64,000 bases of DNA from Shewanella halotolerans (GTDB taxonomy: Bacteria; Pseudomonadota; Gammaproteobacteria; Enterobacterales; Shewanellaceae): the NCBI RefSeq assembly GCF_019457535.1, contig NZ_CP080417.1:4216001-4280000 (forward strand), written 5' to 3'. Positions within the stretch are counted from its first letter, which is position 1; each line of letters begins with the position of its first letter. A program made the translations under genes and the position numbers. The notes under the pieces were generated by a model. That model was not told the DNA's origin. It did not search any database and was given only the letters and a program-made list of their open reading frames with translations. Of the stretch, positions 32,985-41,739 are shown in pieces.

Positions 32985-34342
32985 CAGCCCTACTCAAACA
33001 TTGGCTCAGGCATGGGCCGGCGAGCCAGCAGCTTATCAGCTTCAATCACCACGATATTCTGACGGGTGAGGCCTTTACCGCCCAAGTGGCCGCCATCTTC
33101 GAGGCACTGAGCCAACATAAGGCCAAGCGCTGGCTTTTGGCCTGCGACAGCAGTGATCTGTTCGCGGTCGGCCTGTGCGCCGGTCTGCTGGCAGGTAAAC
33201 AGCTGATCCTGCCCGCCAACACCCAGAGCGGCACCCTGAGTGAACTCACCCATGAGTTCGACGCCGTGCTGGCAGACAGGCCACTGTGCGAGGCCAAAGA
33301 CTTTGTCGCCCTGCATAAGGATCTCAAACATCCTGGTCCCTGGCCGACCAGCCAAGTATTTGGCGAGTTGATTCTCTATACCTCGGGCTCAAGCGGTCAA
33401 CCCAAGGCGATCACTAAGACGCTAGATCAGCTCGATGCCGAGGTGACGGTACTGGAACAGACCTTTGCCAATCATCTGCCCCAATGCAGCGTGATCGCCA
33501 CCGTCTCCCATCAGCATATCTATGGTCTGTTGTTTAAGGTGCTCTGGCCCCTGGCCGCCAGTCGCCCCTTCTTGAGCGATCTGGTGGAATACCCAGAGAC
33601 CCTGACCTACTACGCCAACCTGTTTCCCAACCTCTGCCTGATCAGCAGCCCGGCGCAGCTCTCTCGCCTGCCAGATGCCTTGGAGCATCAGCCGCAGCTG
33701 CGCGCGCCCAGCCTGATCTTCAGCTCGGGCGGCCCGCTGAGCCTGGAGGCCGCCAATGCCATCGCCCACTGCTATGGCAAGCCGCCCATAGAGGTATTCG
33801 GCAGCACGGAAACCGGCGGCATTGCCTATCGTCGTCAGCAGGACAACCAGCAGAGCTGGCGCGCCTTTGCCACCCATGAGATCAAGCAAGATCCAGACGA
33901 CGGTGCCCTCTGGCTCAAGTCCCCTTACCTGGAAAGTAGCGACTGGCTCAGGTGTGACGACAAGATACAGCTTATCGCTCCCGGCGAGTTCGTATTGCAG
34001 GGACGACTGGATCGTATCGTCAAGATAGAGGAGAAGCGCCTCTCACTGGTGCAGATGGAAGCCCTACTGGAGAACCATCCCTTGGTAGATCAGGCCGCGA
34101 TCGTGGTGCTGGAGCAACCCAGGGTACAGCTGGGCGCCGCCATCAGGCTGTCTGCCGAAGGTAACGCCTTGCTGGAGCAGGAAGGTAAACTGGCGGTCAA
34201 CAACGCCCTCAAGCAGCATCTGCTGAGTCAGTTTGAGCGCGTTACCCTGCCAAGACGCTGGCGTTATCCCGCCGCGCTACCGCTCAACACCCAGGGCAAG
34301 CGTATCCACAAGGAGCTGTTGGAGTTGTTTCTTCATGATTAA
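32981..34342 (+). CDS. apeH: Acyl/aryl-AMP ligase loading the polyene starter
   Basis: A 453-residue adenylate-forming enzyme; the ATG at 32981 overlaps the preceding stop. Signature loops are ILYTSGSSGQPKAITKT and PIEVFGSTETGGIAYR, with the C-terminal hinge GRLDRIVKIEEKRLSL. Shorter than typical acyl-CoA synthetases, as in the acyl-ACP synthetase-like ApeH, which activates the aromatic starter acid and passes it to a carrier protein. The ammonia-lyase encoded later in the operon could provide that acid. It overlaps the dehydratase gene by eight bases. Confidence 0.82.
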   Translation: MTALLKHWLRHGPASQQLISFNHHDILTGEAFTAQVAAIFEALSQHKAKRWLLACDSSDLFAVGLCAGLLAGKQLILPANTQSGTLSELTHEFDAVLADRPLCEAKDFVALHKDLKHPGPWPTSQVFGELILYTSGSSGQPKAITKTLDQLDAEVTVLEQTFANHLPQCSVIATVSHQHIYGLLFKVLWPLAASRPFLSDLVEYPETLTYYANLFPNLCLISSPAQLSRLPDALEHQPQLRAPSLIFSSGGPLSLEAANAIAHCYGKPPIEVFGSTETGGIAYRRQQDNQQSWRAFATHEIKQDPDDGALWLKSPYLESSDWLRCDDKIQLIAPGEFVLQGRLDRIVKIEEKRLSLVQMEALLENHPLVDQAAIVVLEQPRVQLGAAIRLSAEGNALLEQEGKLAVNNALKQHLLSQFERVTLPRRWRYPAALPLNTQGKRIHKELLELFLHD

Positions 34343-34706
34343 ATCTGACCTACCGCCCATCATGGCCAAACGTTGCCTGGAAGATGGCGTCGAATGGCAG
34401 CTGCGCATCGATGCCGACCTGCCCTATTTCGAGGGGCATTTTCCCGAGCAGGCGGTACTCCCCGGCGTGACCCAACTGGATTGGGCGGTGCAGCTGGGCG
34501 CCAGCGAATTTGGCTATGCGCCCCAGGTGCAGAGCCTGGAGGTACTCAAGTTTCAACAGTTGATCCTACCCGGCAGCGAGGTGCAACTGAAGATCAGCCT
34601 CAATCGCGCCAAACATAAGCTCACCTTCGCCTACTATCAGGGCGAGCAGCGCTTCGGCTCGGGCCGCATCTGCCTGACGCCACACGACAACGAGGAGAGA
34701 GGCTGA
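34335..34706 (+). CDS. apeI: Hotdog-fold 3-hydroxyacyl-ACP dehydratase
   Basis: A 123-residue hotdog protein with PYFEGHFPEQAVLPGVTQLD, the FabA/FabZ-like active-site helix region: the GHFP histidine is present. It removes water from the 3-hydroxyacyl intermediate in each extension cycle. In described APE systems it works with a second hotdog protein, ApeP, also present here. Starts within the end of the ligase gene and shares one base with the next gene. Confidence 0.85.
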   Translation: MIKSDLPPIMAKRCLEDGVEWQLRIDADLPYFEGHFPEQAVLPGVTQLDWAVQLGASEFGYAPQVQSLEVLKFQQLILPGSEVQLKISLNRAKHKLTFAYYQGEQRFGSGRICLTPHDNEERG

Positions 34707-36424
34707 TGCAACTGGCATTAGTCATTCCCAACTACAACCATCGCCAGGCGATCAAGGCTACCCTTGCACGCCTGGAGCCCTTGGGACTCACCTGTTATCT
34801 GGTCAACGATGGCAGCGATGACGAGACCCGTCACCTGCTCTGCCAGCTGGCGGCGCAGCACGACTGGGTGCGCCTGCTGCATCATCCCTTCAACCGGGGC
34901 AAGGGCGCGGCGGTGATGACGGGCCTCAGGGCCGCCTATGCCGATGGTTTTAGCCATGCACTGCAGGTGGACGCCGACGGTCAGCACGATCTTGACGATA
35001 TTCCTAAGATGATAGAGACGGCTAAGGCCCAGCCCCAGGCGCTGATCTCAGGCCTGCCACAATACGATGAGTCCGTGCCCAAGGGGCGCCTCTATGGCCG
35101 CTACCTCACCCACTTCTGGGTCTGGGTCGAGACCCTGAGCCTGGATATTCGAGACTCCATGTGCGGTTTTCGCGTCTACCCTCTGGCCGCCACCGAGCAG
35201 CTGTTTCTCAACGAGGCACTGGGCGAGCGCATGGACTTTGATATCGAGGTGCTGGTCAAGCTCTACTGGCAGGGCGTCGAGGTAAAACACCTGCCGACCA
35301 GGGTGATCTACCCAGAAGATGGCACCAGCCACTTCCAGGGCTTCAAAGACAATGTGCGCATCTCCACCATGCACAGCAAGCTCTTCTTCGGCATGTTAAG
35401 ACGCATGCCACAGCTGCTGCGCCACAAGCGCAGCCGCCCCAAGGCGGTGAAGCACTGGTCTCGCATGGGCGAGCGCGGCAGCTACTGGGGCATCAAGCTG
35501 TTGGCCACCAGTTATAAGCTGGGCGGCCACTGGCTATGCCGCGCCATCATGTATCCGGTGATCTGCTACTTCTTCGCCACGGGCCGCACGGCGCGGCACG
35601 CCAGCCAGACTTTCCTGCGTCAGGTGCAGCAACTCGAACCCAAGCATCCGGATCTCCAGGGCGAGATAAACTGGCGCCACAGCCTCAAGCACTTCATCGC
35701 CTTCGGCAATGCGGCACTGGATCGCATCGATGCCTGGTGCGACCGCATCAAACTCAGCCAGGTCGACTTTCCCGACCGCGAGGTGCTCGCCAAGCCGCTG
35801 GCCCAGGGACAAGGTGCCGTGCTGCTGGTTTCCCACCTGGGTAATCTGGAGCTTTGCCGCGCCATCTCGATTCACCAGCGCAAGGTGAAGGTCAATGTCA
35901 TGGTGCTGACCCAGAATGCGGAGAACTTCAACCGGGTACTGAAACAGCTCAATCCAGACAGTGCCCTCAACCTGATCCAGGTGACCGAACTGGGCCCCAG
36001 CACCTCTATGCTGTTGCAAGAGAAGATAGAGCAGGGGGAACTCGTGGTGATCGCCGGCGATCGCACCTCCACCAGCAGTGAAGGCCGGGTACTTTACGCC
36101 CCCTTCATGGGTAAGGAGGCGCCTTTCCCACAAGGTCCGTTTATTCTGGCCAACCTGCTGGACTGCCCCGTGTACCTGATGTTCTGCCTCAGGGAAAACG
36201 GCCGCTACCGGGTGCACGTAGAGCACTTTGCCGACACCCTCAAGGGGCCGCGTGCCGGCCGCATGGAACGACTACAAGCAGCGGTGAATCGTTACGCCGA
36301 GCGTCTGGAACACTACGCCCGCCGTGCACCGCTGCAATGGTTTAACTTTTTCGATTTTTGGCGCAAGGACGATGAACTCCTGCGCGAGGCCAAGCCTCAA
36401 ACGCCTAACAGGACAGAGAAATAG
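34706..36424 (+). CDS. apeJ: Glycosyltransferase family 2 fused to a lauroyl-type acyltransferase
   Basis: A 572-residue fusion. Residues 1-230 form a GT-A glycosyltransferase: LALVIPNYNHRQAIKATL, VNDGSDDETR and the metal motif LQVDADGQHD. Residues about 300-560 form an HtrB/LpxL-like lysophospholipid acyltransferase: AVLLVSHLGNLELCRAI with the catalytic HxxxxE-type pair (His and Glu) and IAGDRTSTSS. One chain could therefore both glycosylate and acylate, building the anchor to which the polyene is attached. Such fusions recur in APE clusters. It abuts the ammonia-lyase gene with no gap between stop and start. Confidence 0.88.
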   Translation: MQLALVIPNYNHRQAIKATLARLEPLGLTCYLVNDGSDDETRHLLCQLAAQHDWVRLLHHPFNRGKGAAVMTGLRAAYADGFSHALQVDADGQHDLDDIPKMIETAKAQPQALISGLPQYDESVPKGRLYGRYLTHFWVWVETLSLDIRDSMCGFRVYPLAATEQLFLNEALGERMDFDIEVLVKLYWQGVEVKHLPTRVIYPEDGTSHFQGFKDNVRISTMHSKLFFGMLRRMPQLLRHKRSRPKAVKHWSRMGERGSYWGIKLLATSYKLGGHWLCRAIMYPVICYFFATGRTARHASQTFLRQVQQLEPKHPDLQGEINWRHSLKHFIAFGNAALDRIDAWCDRIKLSQVDFPDREVLAKPLAQGQGAVLLVSHLGNLELCRAISIHQRKVKVNVMVLTQNAENFNRVLKQLNPDSALNLIQVTELGPSTSMLLQEKIEQGELVVIAGDRTSTSSEGRVLYAPFMGKEAPFPQGPFILANLLDCPVYLMFCLRENGRYRVHVEHFADTLKGPRAGRMERLQAAVNRYAERLEHYARRAPLQWFNFFDFWRKDDELLREAKPQTPNRTEK

Positions 36425-37987
36425 ATGACACAGACGACTCAATCCCCCACCTCCACCACCTTGGTCGAATTTGGCCAGCGTAATCTCAATCTCGAGGAGG
36501 TCGTTGCCATCGCCAAGGGCGCTAAGGCCCAGCTCAAGGAGAGCGCCGACTATCAGGAATATATCCAGAAAGGTGCCCGTTTTATCGACAGCCTGCTGGC
36601 CGAAGAGGGCGTGGTCTATGGCGTCACCACGGGCTACGGCGACTCCTGCACAGTCACGGTCGGCCTGGATCTGGTGCACGAACTGCCGCTGCATCTGTCG
36701 CGCTTCCACGGCTGCGGCATGGGTAACATTCTCTCCGTCATGCAGGCCAGGGCCGTGATGGCGTGCCGCCTAAGCTCGCTGGCCGTGGGTAAATCTGGCG
36801 TAAGTTACGAACTGCTGAAACGCATCGAGACTCTGCTGAATCTGGGCATCACCCCGGTTATCCCCGAAGAGGGCTCTGTGGGCGCCAGCGGCGATCTCAC
36901 CCCTCTCTCCTACCTAGCCGCCGTACTAGTGGGTGAGCGCGAGGTGATCTACCAAGGCGAGCGCCGTGCTACTGCCGATGTGTACCGTGAACTAGACATT
37001 ACGCCATTGACCCTGCGTCCCAAGGAGGGTCTGGCCCTGATGAACGGCACCGCCGTGATGACGGCGCTGGCCTGTCTTGCCTACGACAGGGCTCAATACC
37101 TGAACCGTCTGGCCAGCCGTATCACCGCCATGGCCTCGCTGACGCTCAAGGGTAACTCCAACCATTTCGACGACATACTATTTGCGGCCAAGCCACATCC
37201 GGGCCAAAACCAGATCGCCGCCTGGATTCGCGAAGATCTCAACCACCATGAGCATCCACGCAACTCGGATCGCCTACAGGACAGATACTCGATCCGCTGC
37301 GCGCCGCACATAATAGGCGTGCTGCAAGACGCCCTGCCCTTCATGCGTCAGTTTATCGAGACCGAACTCAATAGCGCCAACGACAACCCTATCGTCGATG
37401 GCGAGGGTGAGCACGTGCTCCACGGCGGCCACTTCTACGGCGGCCATATCGGCTTCGTGATGGACTCGATGAAGAACGCCATCGCCAATATTGCCGACCT
37501 GATCGACCGCCAGATGGCCCTGGTGATGGACCCTAAATTTAACAATGGCCTGCCCGCCAACCTCTCTGGCGCCCAAGGTAGCCGCAAGGCGATCAACCAC
37601 GGCTTCAAGGCGGTGCAGATAGGCGTATCGGCCTGGACCGCCGAGGCGCTAAAGAATACCATGCCTGCCAGTGTCTTCTCGCGCTCCACCGAGTGTCATA
37701 ACCAAGACAAGGTGAGCATGGGCACTATCGCCGCCCGCGACTGTATGCGCGTGTTGCAGCTCACCGAACAGGTGGCCGCGGCTGCGTTGTTGGCCATGAC
37801 CCAGGGCATTCACCTGCGTATCGCCCAGGGCGAGCTGTGTCATGCCTCGCTTACCACCTCTGTCGCCAAGACCCTAGATCAGGTCAGCGCCGACTTTGAA
37901 CTGCTCACCGAAGACAGACCCCTGGAAACCGTGCTTAGGCAGACGGTCGACAAGATCCAGCAGGGACTGTGGGAAGTGTGTCACTAG
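36425..37987 (+). CDS. Aromatic amino-acid ammonia-lyase (HAL/TAL family) in the polyene cluster
   Basis: A 520-residue enzyme of the MIO-dependent family. The prosthetic group would form from Ala154-Ser155-Gly156 in GSVGASGDLTPLSYLA; the catalytic Tyr66 is in VVYGVTTGYG, and NGTAVM supplies the conserved Asn207. At the substrate-selectivity position the residues are Phe94-His95 (LSRFHGCGMG), unlike the Ser-His of typical histidine ammonia-lyases, the His-Leu of known tyrosine ammonia-lyases or the Phe-Leu of phenylalanine ones. No hut genes are nearby, and it sits inside the polyene operon, so it probably makes an aryl acrylic acid starter, such as coumarate, rather than degrading histidine. 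Substrate is inference. Confidence 0.85.
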   Translation: MTQTTQSPTSTTLVEFGQRNLNLEEVVAIAKGAKAQLKESADYQEYIQKGARFIDSLLAEEGVVYGVTTGYGDSCTVTVGLDLVHELPLHLSRFHGCGMGNILSVMQARAVMACRLSSLAVGKSGVSYELLKRIETLLNLGITPVIPEEGSVGASGDLTPLSYLAAVLVGEREVIYQGERRATADVYRELDITPLTLRPKEGLALMNGTAVMTALACLAYDRAQYLNRLASRITAMASLTLKGNSNHFDDILFAAKPHPGQNQIAAWIREDLNHHEHPRNSDRLQDRYSIRCAPHIIGVLQDALPFMRQFIETELNSANDNPIVDGEGEHVLHGGHFYGGHIGFVMDSMKNAIANIADLIDRQMALVMDPKFNNGLPANLSGAQGSRKAINHGFKAVQIGVSAWTAEALKNTMPASVFSRSTECHNQDKVSMGTIAARDCMRVLQLTEQVAAAALLAMTQGIHLRIAQGELCHASLTTSVAKTLDQVSADFELLTEDRPLETVLRQTVDKIQQGLWEVCH

Positions 37988-37997
37988 GAGGCGCAAG

Positions 37998-38432
37998 ATG
38001 AAGGCACTGCTCACCACAGAGATGGAGATGGTCATCCCCTTCCACGACGTCGACTCCATGGGGATCACCTGGCACGGTAATTATCTTAGATATTTCGAGA
38101 TCGCCCGCTGTCAGCTGCTGGACGAAATAGACTATGGCTACCGCAAGATGCAGGCCTCAGGCTATGCCTGGCCCATTATCGATCTGCAGATAAAATATGT
38201 GCAGGCCAGCACCTTCGAGCAGAGGGTCAAAGTGATCGCCAGCCTAGTGGAGTGGGAGAACCGTCTCAAGATCACCTATCAGGTACGCGACGCCGAGACC
38301 AACCAGCGCCTGACCAAGGGTTATACCGTACAGGCGGCGGTCGAGATGGAGAGCAAGGAGCTCTGCCTGGTCACCCCTGACTGCTTCAGAGACAAGATAG
38401 CCCACCTGCTGCCGAGCGAGGCGCAGGCATGA
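37998..38432 (+). CDS. apeK: Hotdog thioesterase (4HBT/YbgC-like)
   Basis: A 144-residue hotdog thioesterase; the ATG at 37998 follows TAGGAGGCGCAAG. The 4-hydroxybenzoyl-CoA-type active-site stretch is HDVDSMGITWHGNYLRYFE, with the catalytic Asp first in the motif. It would cleave or edit thioester-bound intermediates, acting either as chain release or as housekeeping for stalled carriers. It lies ten bases after the ammonia-lyase gene and overlaps the LolA-like gene by four. Confidence 0.88.
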   Translation: MKALLTTEMEMVIPFHDVDSMGITWHGNYLRYFEIARCQLLDEIDYGYRKMQASGYAWPIIDLQIKYVQASTFEQRVKVIASLVEWENRLKITYQVRDAETNQRLTKGYTVQAAVEMESKELCLVTPDCFRDKIAHLLPSEAQA

Positions 38433-39184
38433 TGACCTCTTTGCTTCACCGCATCGCTAGCCTTCACCGCTTAGCTAAGGCCGGCCTGTTTTGCCTGCTG
38501 TTTTGTCCTATGTTCTGCCTGGGCCTCGTTAGTTTCGTAACTCACGCAGAACAATCAGCCGACTATGAGGCACTTTTTAAAGCGCCAGCAGACAATGCAG
38601 CCCTATCCAAGCTGGTGACCCGCCTGGGCGGCGGTGAGTCGGCAAGGGGCGAGTTTACCCAGTCCCGCTACCTCAAGGTGCTGAAGAAGCCGCTGGTAAG
38701 CCGCGGCGAGTTCCTGTTTCAGGACAAACTGGGGATCGCCTGGCTACAGACAGCGCCCTTCCCCTCTGGCCTGGTACTGACGCAAAACACCCTGGTGCAG
38801 ATAGATGCCGACGGCAACCGTCAGGTGAGCCACGCCGATGATAATCCACAGGCGGGTGCCATGGCGCAGATGATGCCAAACCTAATGAGCGCGCTGCTAA
38901 GCGGCGATCTCGCCCCCCTGGAGGCGCAATTTACCCTGCATCTGCAGCAGCAAGCAGAGTGCTGGCAGTTGGGCTTGGAGCCGATAGATCCCCTCATCAA
39001 GCAGGCGATGCCACGCATAGTGCTACAGGGAAGCGAACAACTTGAATCTCTCAGCCTCCTGGATAACCGCGGTGATCTCAGCGTGATCGAATTTAACGCC
39101 CTGGCGCAGCGTCCGTTGACGGCGGATGAGCAGGCCTATTTCAAACTCGACGCCGACCCTCGCCCCGCGACAGAGGCGAGATGA
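38429..39184 (+). CDS. apeL: LolA-like periplasmic carrier protein
   Basis: A 251-residue exported protein: a long basic N-terminus leads into the hydrophobic FCLLFCPMFCLGLVSFVTHA signal segment. The mature part carries the LolA-family features RGEFTQSRYLKVLKKPLVSR and GLVLTQNTLVQIDADG. LolA ferries lipoproteins across the periplasm; the cluster-encoded relative probably carries the polyene lipid. Two ATG codons overlap (38429 and 38432). It overlaps both neighbours, and the exporter gene follows directly. Confidence 0.85.
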   Translation: MMTSLLHRIASLHRLAKAGLFCLLFCPMFCLGLVSFVTHAEQSADYEALFKAPADNAALSKLVTRLGGGESARGEFTQSRYLKVLKKPLVSRGEFLFQDKLGIAWLQTAPFPSGLVLTQNTLVQIDADGNRQVSHADDNPQAGAMAQMMPNLMSALLSGDLAPLEAQFTLHLQQQAECWQLGLEPIDPLIKQAMPRIVLQGSEQLESLSLLDNRGDLSVIEFNALAQRPLTADEQAYFKLDADPRPATEAR

Positions 39185-41739
39185 TCCTCAACCTCAGCGA
39201 CCGCCTGAGTCGCCTCTCTGCCAATACCCGCCTGGTTATCTGGCTGGTGCTGCTGGCCGCCATGGCGCTGCTGGCCGCCCAGGCGCTGAACAGAGGCGCC
39301 GGGGTGCAGAGTGACATCCTGGCCATGCTCCCCAAGATCCAGGAAGATCCCCTCACCCAGAGGGCGATAGACAGGGTCGAGCAGCAGCTGGCCAATCGCA
39401 TCTATCTAGGGGTCGTCAGCCCGGACCAAGCCACCGCCGTCAAAGGCGCCAAACAGCTGCTGAGTGCACTTCAGGGGGCGCCTGAGGCCTTTACCCAGGT
39501 GCAGAGCGCCGATATGCAAGGCGCCCAGGCACTCAATCGCTTCTATTTTCCCTATCGCTTTCACCTGCTCACCACGCAGCAGAAAGATCTGCTCGCAAGT
39601 GGACAATTAGCCAAGTTAGAGGCTAATACGCTCGCCCAGCTCTACAATGCCTTCGGCTACGCCAATAGCCAGCTATTGAGCCAAGACCCGCTATTGCTCT
39701 ACCCCGAGCTACTGAAACAGCTCTCGCCCCAACGCCGCCTCAAGGTGGTCGACGGCATTCTGGTAGGCCAGGAATTAGCCCAGGACGCTACCGATAGAAC
39801 CTCCTTAAACAAAGACAGACAGGGAAACAGCGTCGCCATCGTCATGGCGAAGGGAGTCGGCAGCGCCTTCAACCCTAAGGCGCAGGAGCTGCAGTTGGCC
39901 AAGCTCCAAGAGGCGATAAACCAGATGCGGCAGAGCCTTGGGTCCGAACAAAGAGTAAGTGTACTAAAAGGCGGTGCCCTGTTTCACGCCGCGGCGGCAA
40001 CAACACAGGCGAAGAGAGAGGTCTCCAGCCTTGGGCTCGCCTCGCTGATCGGCGTGATCCTGCTGGTATGGCTAGCGTTTCGCTCTATCATGCCGCTCAC
40101 CATAGCGGCCCTGACCATAGCCACCAGCCTGCTATTTGCCCTGAGCGCGACCCTATGGATCTTCACCCAGGTTCACCTGCTCACCCTGGTATTCGGTACC
40201 AGCCTGATAGGGATAGCCATCGACTACAGCTTCCACTTCTACTGTGAACGGCTGCAAAGCCAGAAAGCAGATTCAGGGATAACCGCGACTAATGCCGTAG
40301 CCCGCGTGTTTCCCGCCGCCAGTCTGGCACTGCTCACCACTGTCATCGCCTACCTGGCCATCGGCCTGACGCCATTCCCCGGCATGCAACAGGTGGCCGT
40401 ATTCTGCGCCGCGGGACTCCTCGGCGCCTATCTGACACTGATCTTCGCCTATCCCAAGCTAGCGAGCAGCGCCATGAAACCCGGCGACCGCGCGCTCGGC
40501 CTGGCGGCGCGTTATCTCAATGCCATGCAGACCATAGCGCGGCCCCTTAGTGGACTCAAGGGCGTAGCACTCGCCGCCGGCCTGCTGCTCGTGGCTATAT
40601 TCGGCCTGAATCGACTCGGGGTAAACGATGATATTCGCGCCTTGCAGCAGAGTCCTCTGAGCCTCACCCAAGGCGAGCAACGACTGCGCCAGGTGATGAG
40701 CGGCGGCACAGATAACCAGTTTATCCTGGTACGGGCAGAGACCGCCGAGGAACTGCTGACAAGGCTGGAGGCGCTGTCGCCCACGCTCGGCTCATTGCAA
40801 CACCAAGGTGTGCTGGGTAACTCGGTTAATCTGGCCCGCTACCTGCCCAGTCAGGCAAGCCAGCAAGAGGCCTATCGCCTACAGGGGCAGATTTACAACA
40901 AGCTGCCCCAAGTGTTGGCGCGTATAGGCCTGGAGGGCGACTTGGCACCCTCCCTGATGGCGAGCTTCGAGGCCAGCGTCAATGAGACCATCACCCCTAA
41001 TAATTTTTTCGCCTCCCTGGCCGGTGAACTGTTCGCCCCCCTATGGCTGGCGCCCGATGGGACTGATGCTCAAGCTCATGCTCATGCTCATGCTCATGCT
41101 CATGCTCATGCTCATGCTCAAATTCAAGCTCAAGCTCAAGCTCAAGCTCAAACGCAGGCGAGCGATAAAACCTCTGACAGTGACGGCGCCACATACGGCG
41201 CAATTGTCCTGCTGGGCGGCATCACAGATCTTCACGCCTTAACCCAGGCGATCGGCCCATTAAGTGGCGTAACCTTGGTGGATAAGGTGCAGGATATCTC
41301 GGATGTGATGGCCAAGTATCGCAGCCTAACCCTGAGCCTGCTGGGCCTGGCGCTTGTGGTCGCTGGGCTTATCTTCTCGCTGCGCTTCGGCCTCAAGATG
41401 GCCCTGTGGATCACAGCCGTGCCCGCCCTCGCAGCGCTGCTCACCTTGGCAGGCCTGGGATTAGCCGGCTCACCACTCACCTTGTTTCATGCACTGGCGC
41501 TGATCTTGGTCTTTGGCATAGGCGTCGACTACAGCCTGTTTTTCGCCGAGAGCCATAGAGGCGAAGGCGTGATGATGGCGGTATTCATGTCCGCCTGTTC
41601 GACCCTGATGGCCTTCGGTCTGCTGGCCTTCAGCCAGACACCAGCCATCCACTATTTCGGCCTGACATTACTCCTGGGGATAGGCCTTACCTTCGTGCTC
41701 TCCCCCTTTATTCACACATTAACAAGGATTGATAAGTGA
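39181..41739 (+). CDS. apeM: MMPL/RND-type exporter of the polyene cluster
   Basis: An 852-residue membrane protein with the RND/MMPL plan: one helix near the N-terminus, a first periplasmic domain, a bundle of helices (about 280-430) containing GTSLIGIAIDYSFHFYCE, a further helix, a second periplasmic domain, and the last bundle with FGIGVDYSLFFAESHRGEG. The paired GIxxDY motifs are the conserved core. It would extract the polyene lipid from the inner membrane and hand it to the LolA-like protein. The second periplasmic domain contains an odd Ala-His then Ala-Gln repeat encoded by tandem hexamers at 41074-41151. The gene overlaps both neighbours by four bases. Confidence 0.9.
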   Translation: MILNLSDRLSRLSANTRLVIWLVLLAAMALLAAQALNRGAGVQSDILAMLPKIQEDPLTQRAIDRVEQQLANRIYLGVVSPDQATAVKGAKQLLSALQGAPEAFTQVQSADMQGAQALNRFYFPYRFHLLTTQQKDLLASGQLAKLEANTLAQLYNAFGYANSQLLSQDPLLLYPELLKQLSPQRRLKVVDGILVGQELAQDATDRTSLNKDRQGNSVAIVMAKGVGSAFNPKAQELQLAKLQEAINQMRQSLGSEQRVSVLKGGALFHAAAATTQAKREVSSLGLASLIGVILLVWLAFRSIMPLTIAALTIATSLLFALSATLWIFTQVHLLTLVFGTSLIGIAIDYSFHFYCERLQSQKADSGITATNAVARVFPAASLALLTTVIAYLAIGLTPFPGMQQVAVFCAAGLLGAYLTLIFAYPKLASSAMKPGDRALGLAARYLNAMQTIARPLSGLKGVALAAGLLLVAIFGLNRLGVNDDIRALQQSPLSLTQGEQRLRQVMSGGTDNQFILVRAETAEELLTRLEALSPTLGSLQHQGVLGNSVNLARYLPSQASQQEAYRLQGQIYNKLPQVLARIGLEGDLAPSLMASFEASVNETITPNNFFASLAGELFAPLWLAPDGTDAQAHAHAHAHAHAHAHAQIQAQAQAQAQTQASDKTSDSDGATYGAIVLLGGITDLHALTQAIGPLSGVTLVDKVQDISDVMAKYRSLTLSLLGLALVVAGLIFSLRFGLKMALWITAVPALAALLTLAGLGLAGSPLTLFHALALILVFGIGVDYSLFFAESHRGEGVMMAVFMSACSTLMAFGLLAFSQTPAIHYFGLTLLLGIGLTFVLSPFIHTLTRIDK
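41074..41151 (+). repeat. Tandem hexanucleotide repeat inside the exporter gene
   Basis: Seven copies of GCTCAT (41074-41115) are followed by GCTCAA, ATTCAA and four more GCTCAA (to 41151). The repeat encodes seven Ala-His pairs then mainly Ala-Gln pairs near residues 632-657 of the exporter. As the unit is six bases long, gain or loss of copies would change length but keep the frame. Confidence 0.95.

Noticed and set aside
36425..37987. Histidine ammonia-lyase of a histidine-degradation (hut) operon
   Set aside because: There is no hutU, hutI or hutG nearby, the selectivity residues differ from standard HutH, and the gene is embedded in the polyene operon.
41074..41151. On/off phase variation by slippage in the repeat
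   Set aside because: The unit is six bases, so changes in copy number keep the reading frame; only length variation is expected.
40982..41242. Reading frames on both strands over the hexamer repeat encoding Leu-Met or Glu-His repeats
   Set aside because: They are alternate frames of the tandem repeat inside the exporter gene, with no ribosome-binding site or homology.
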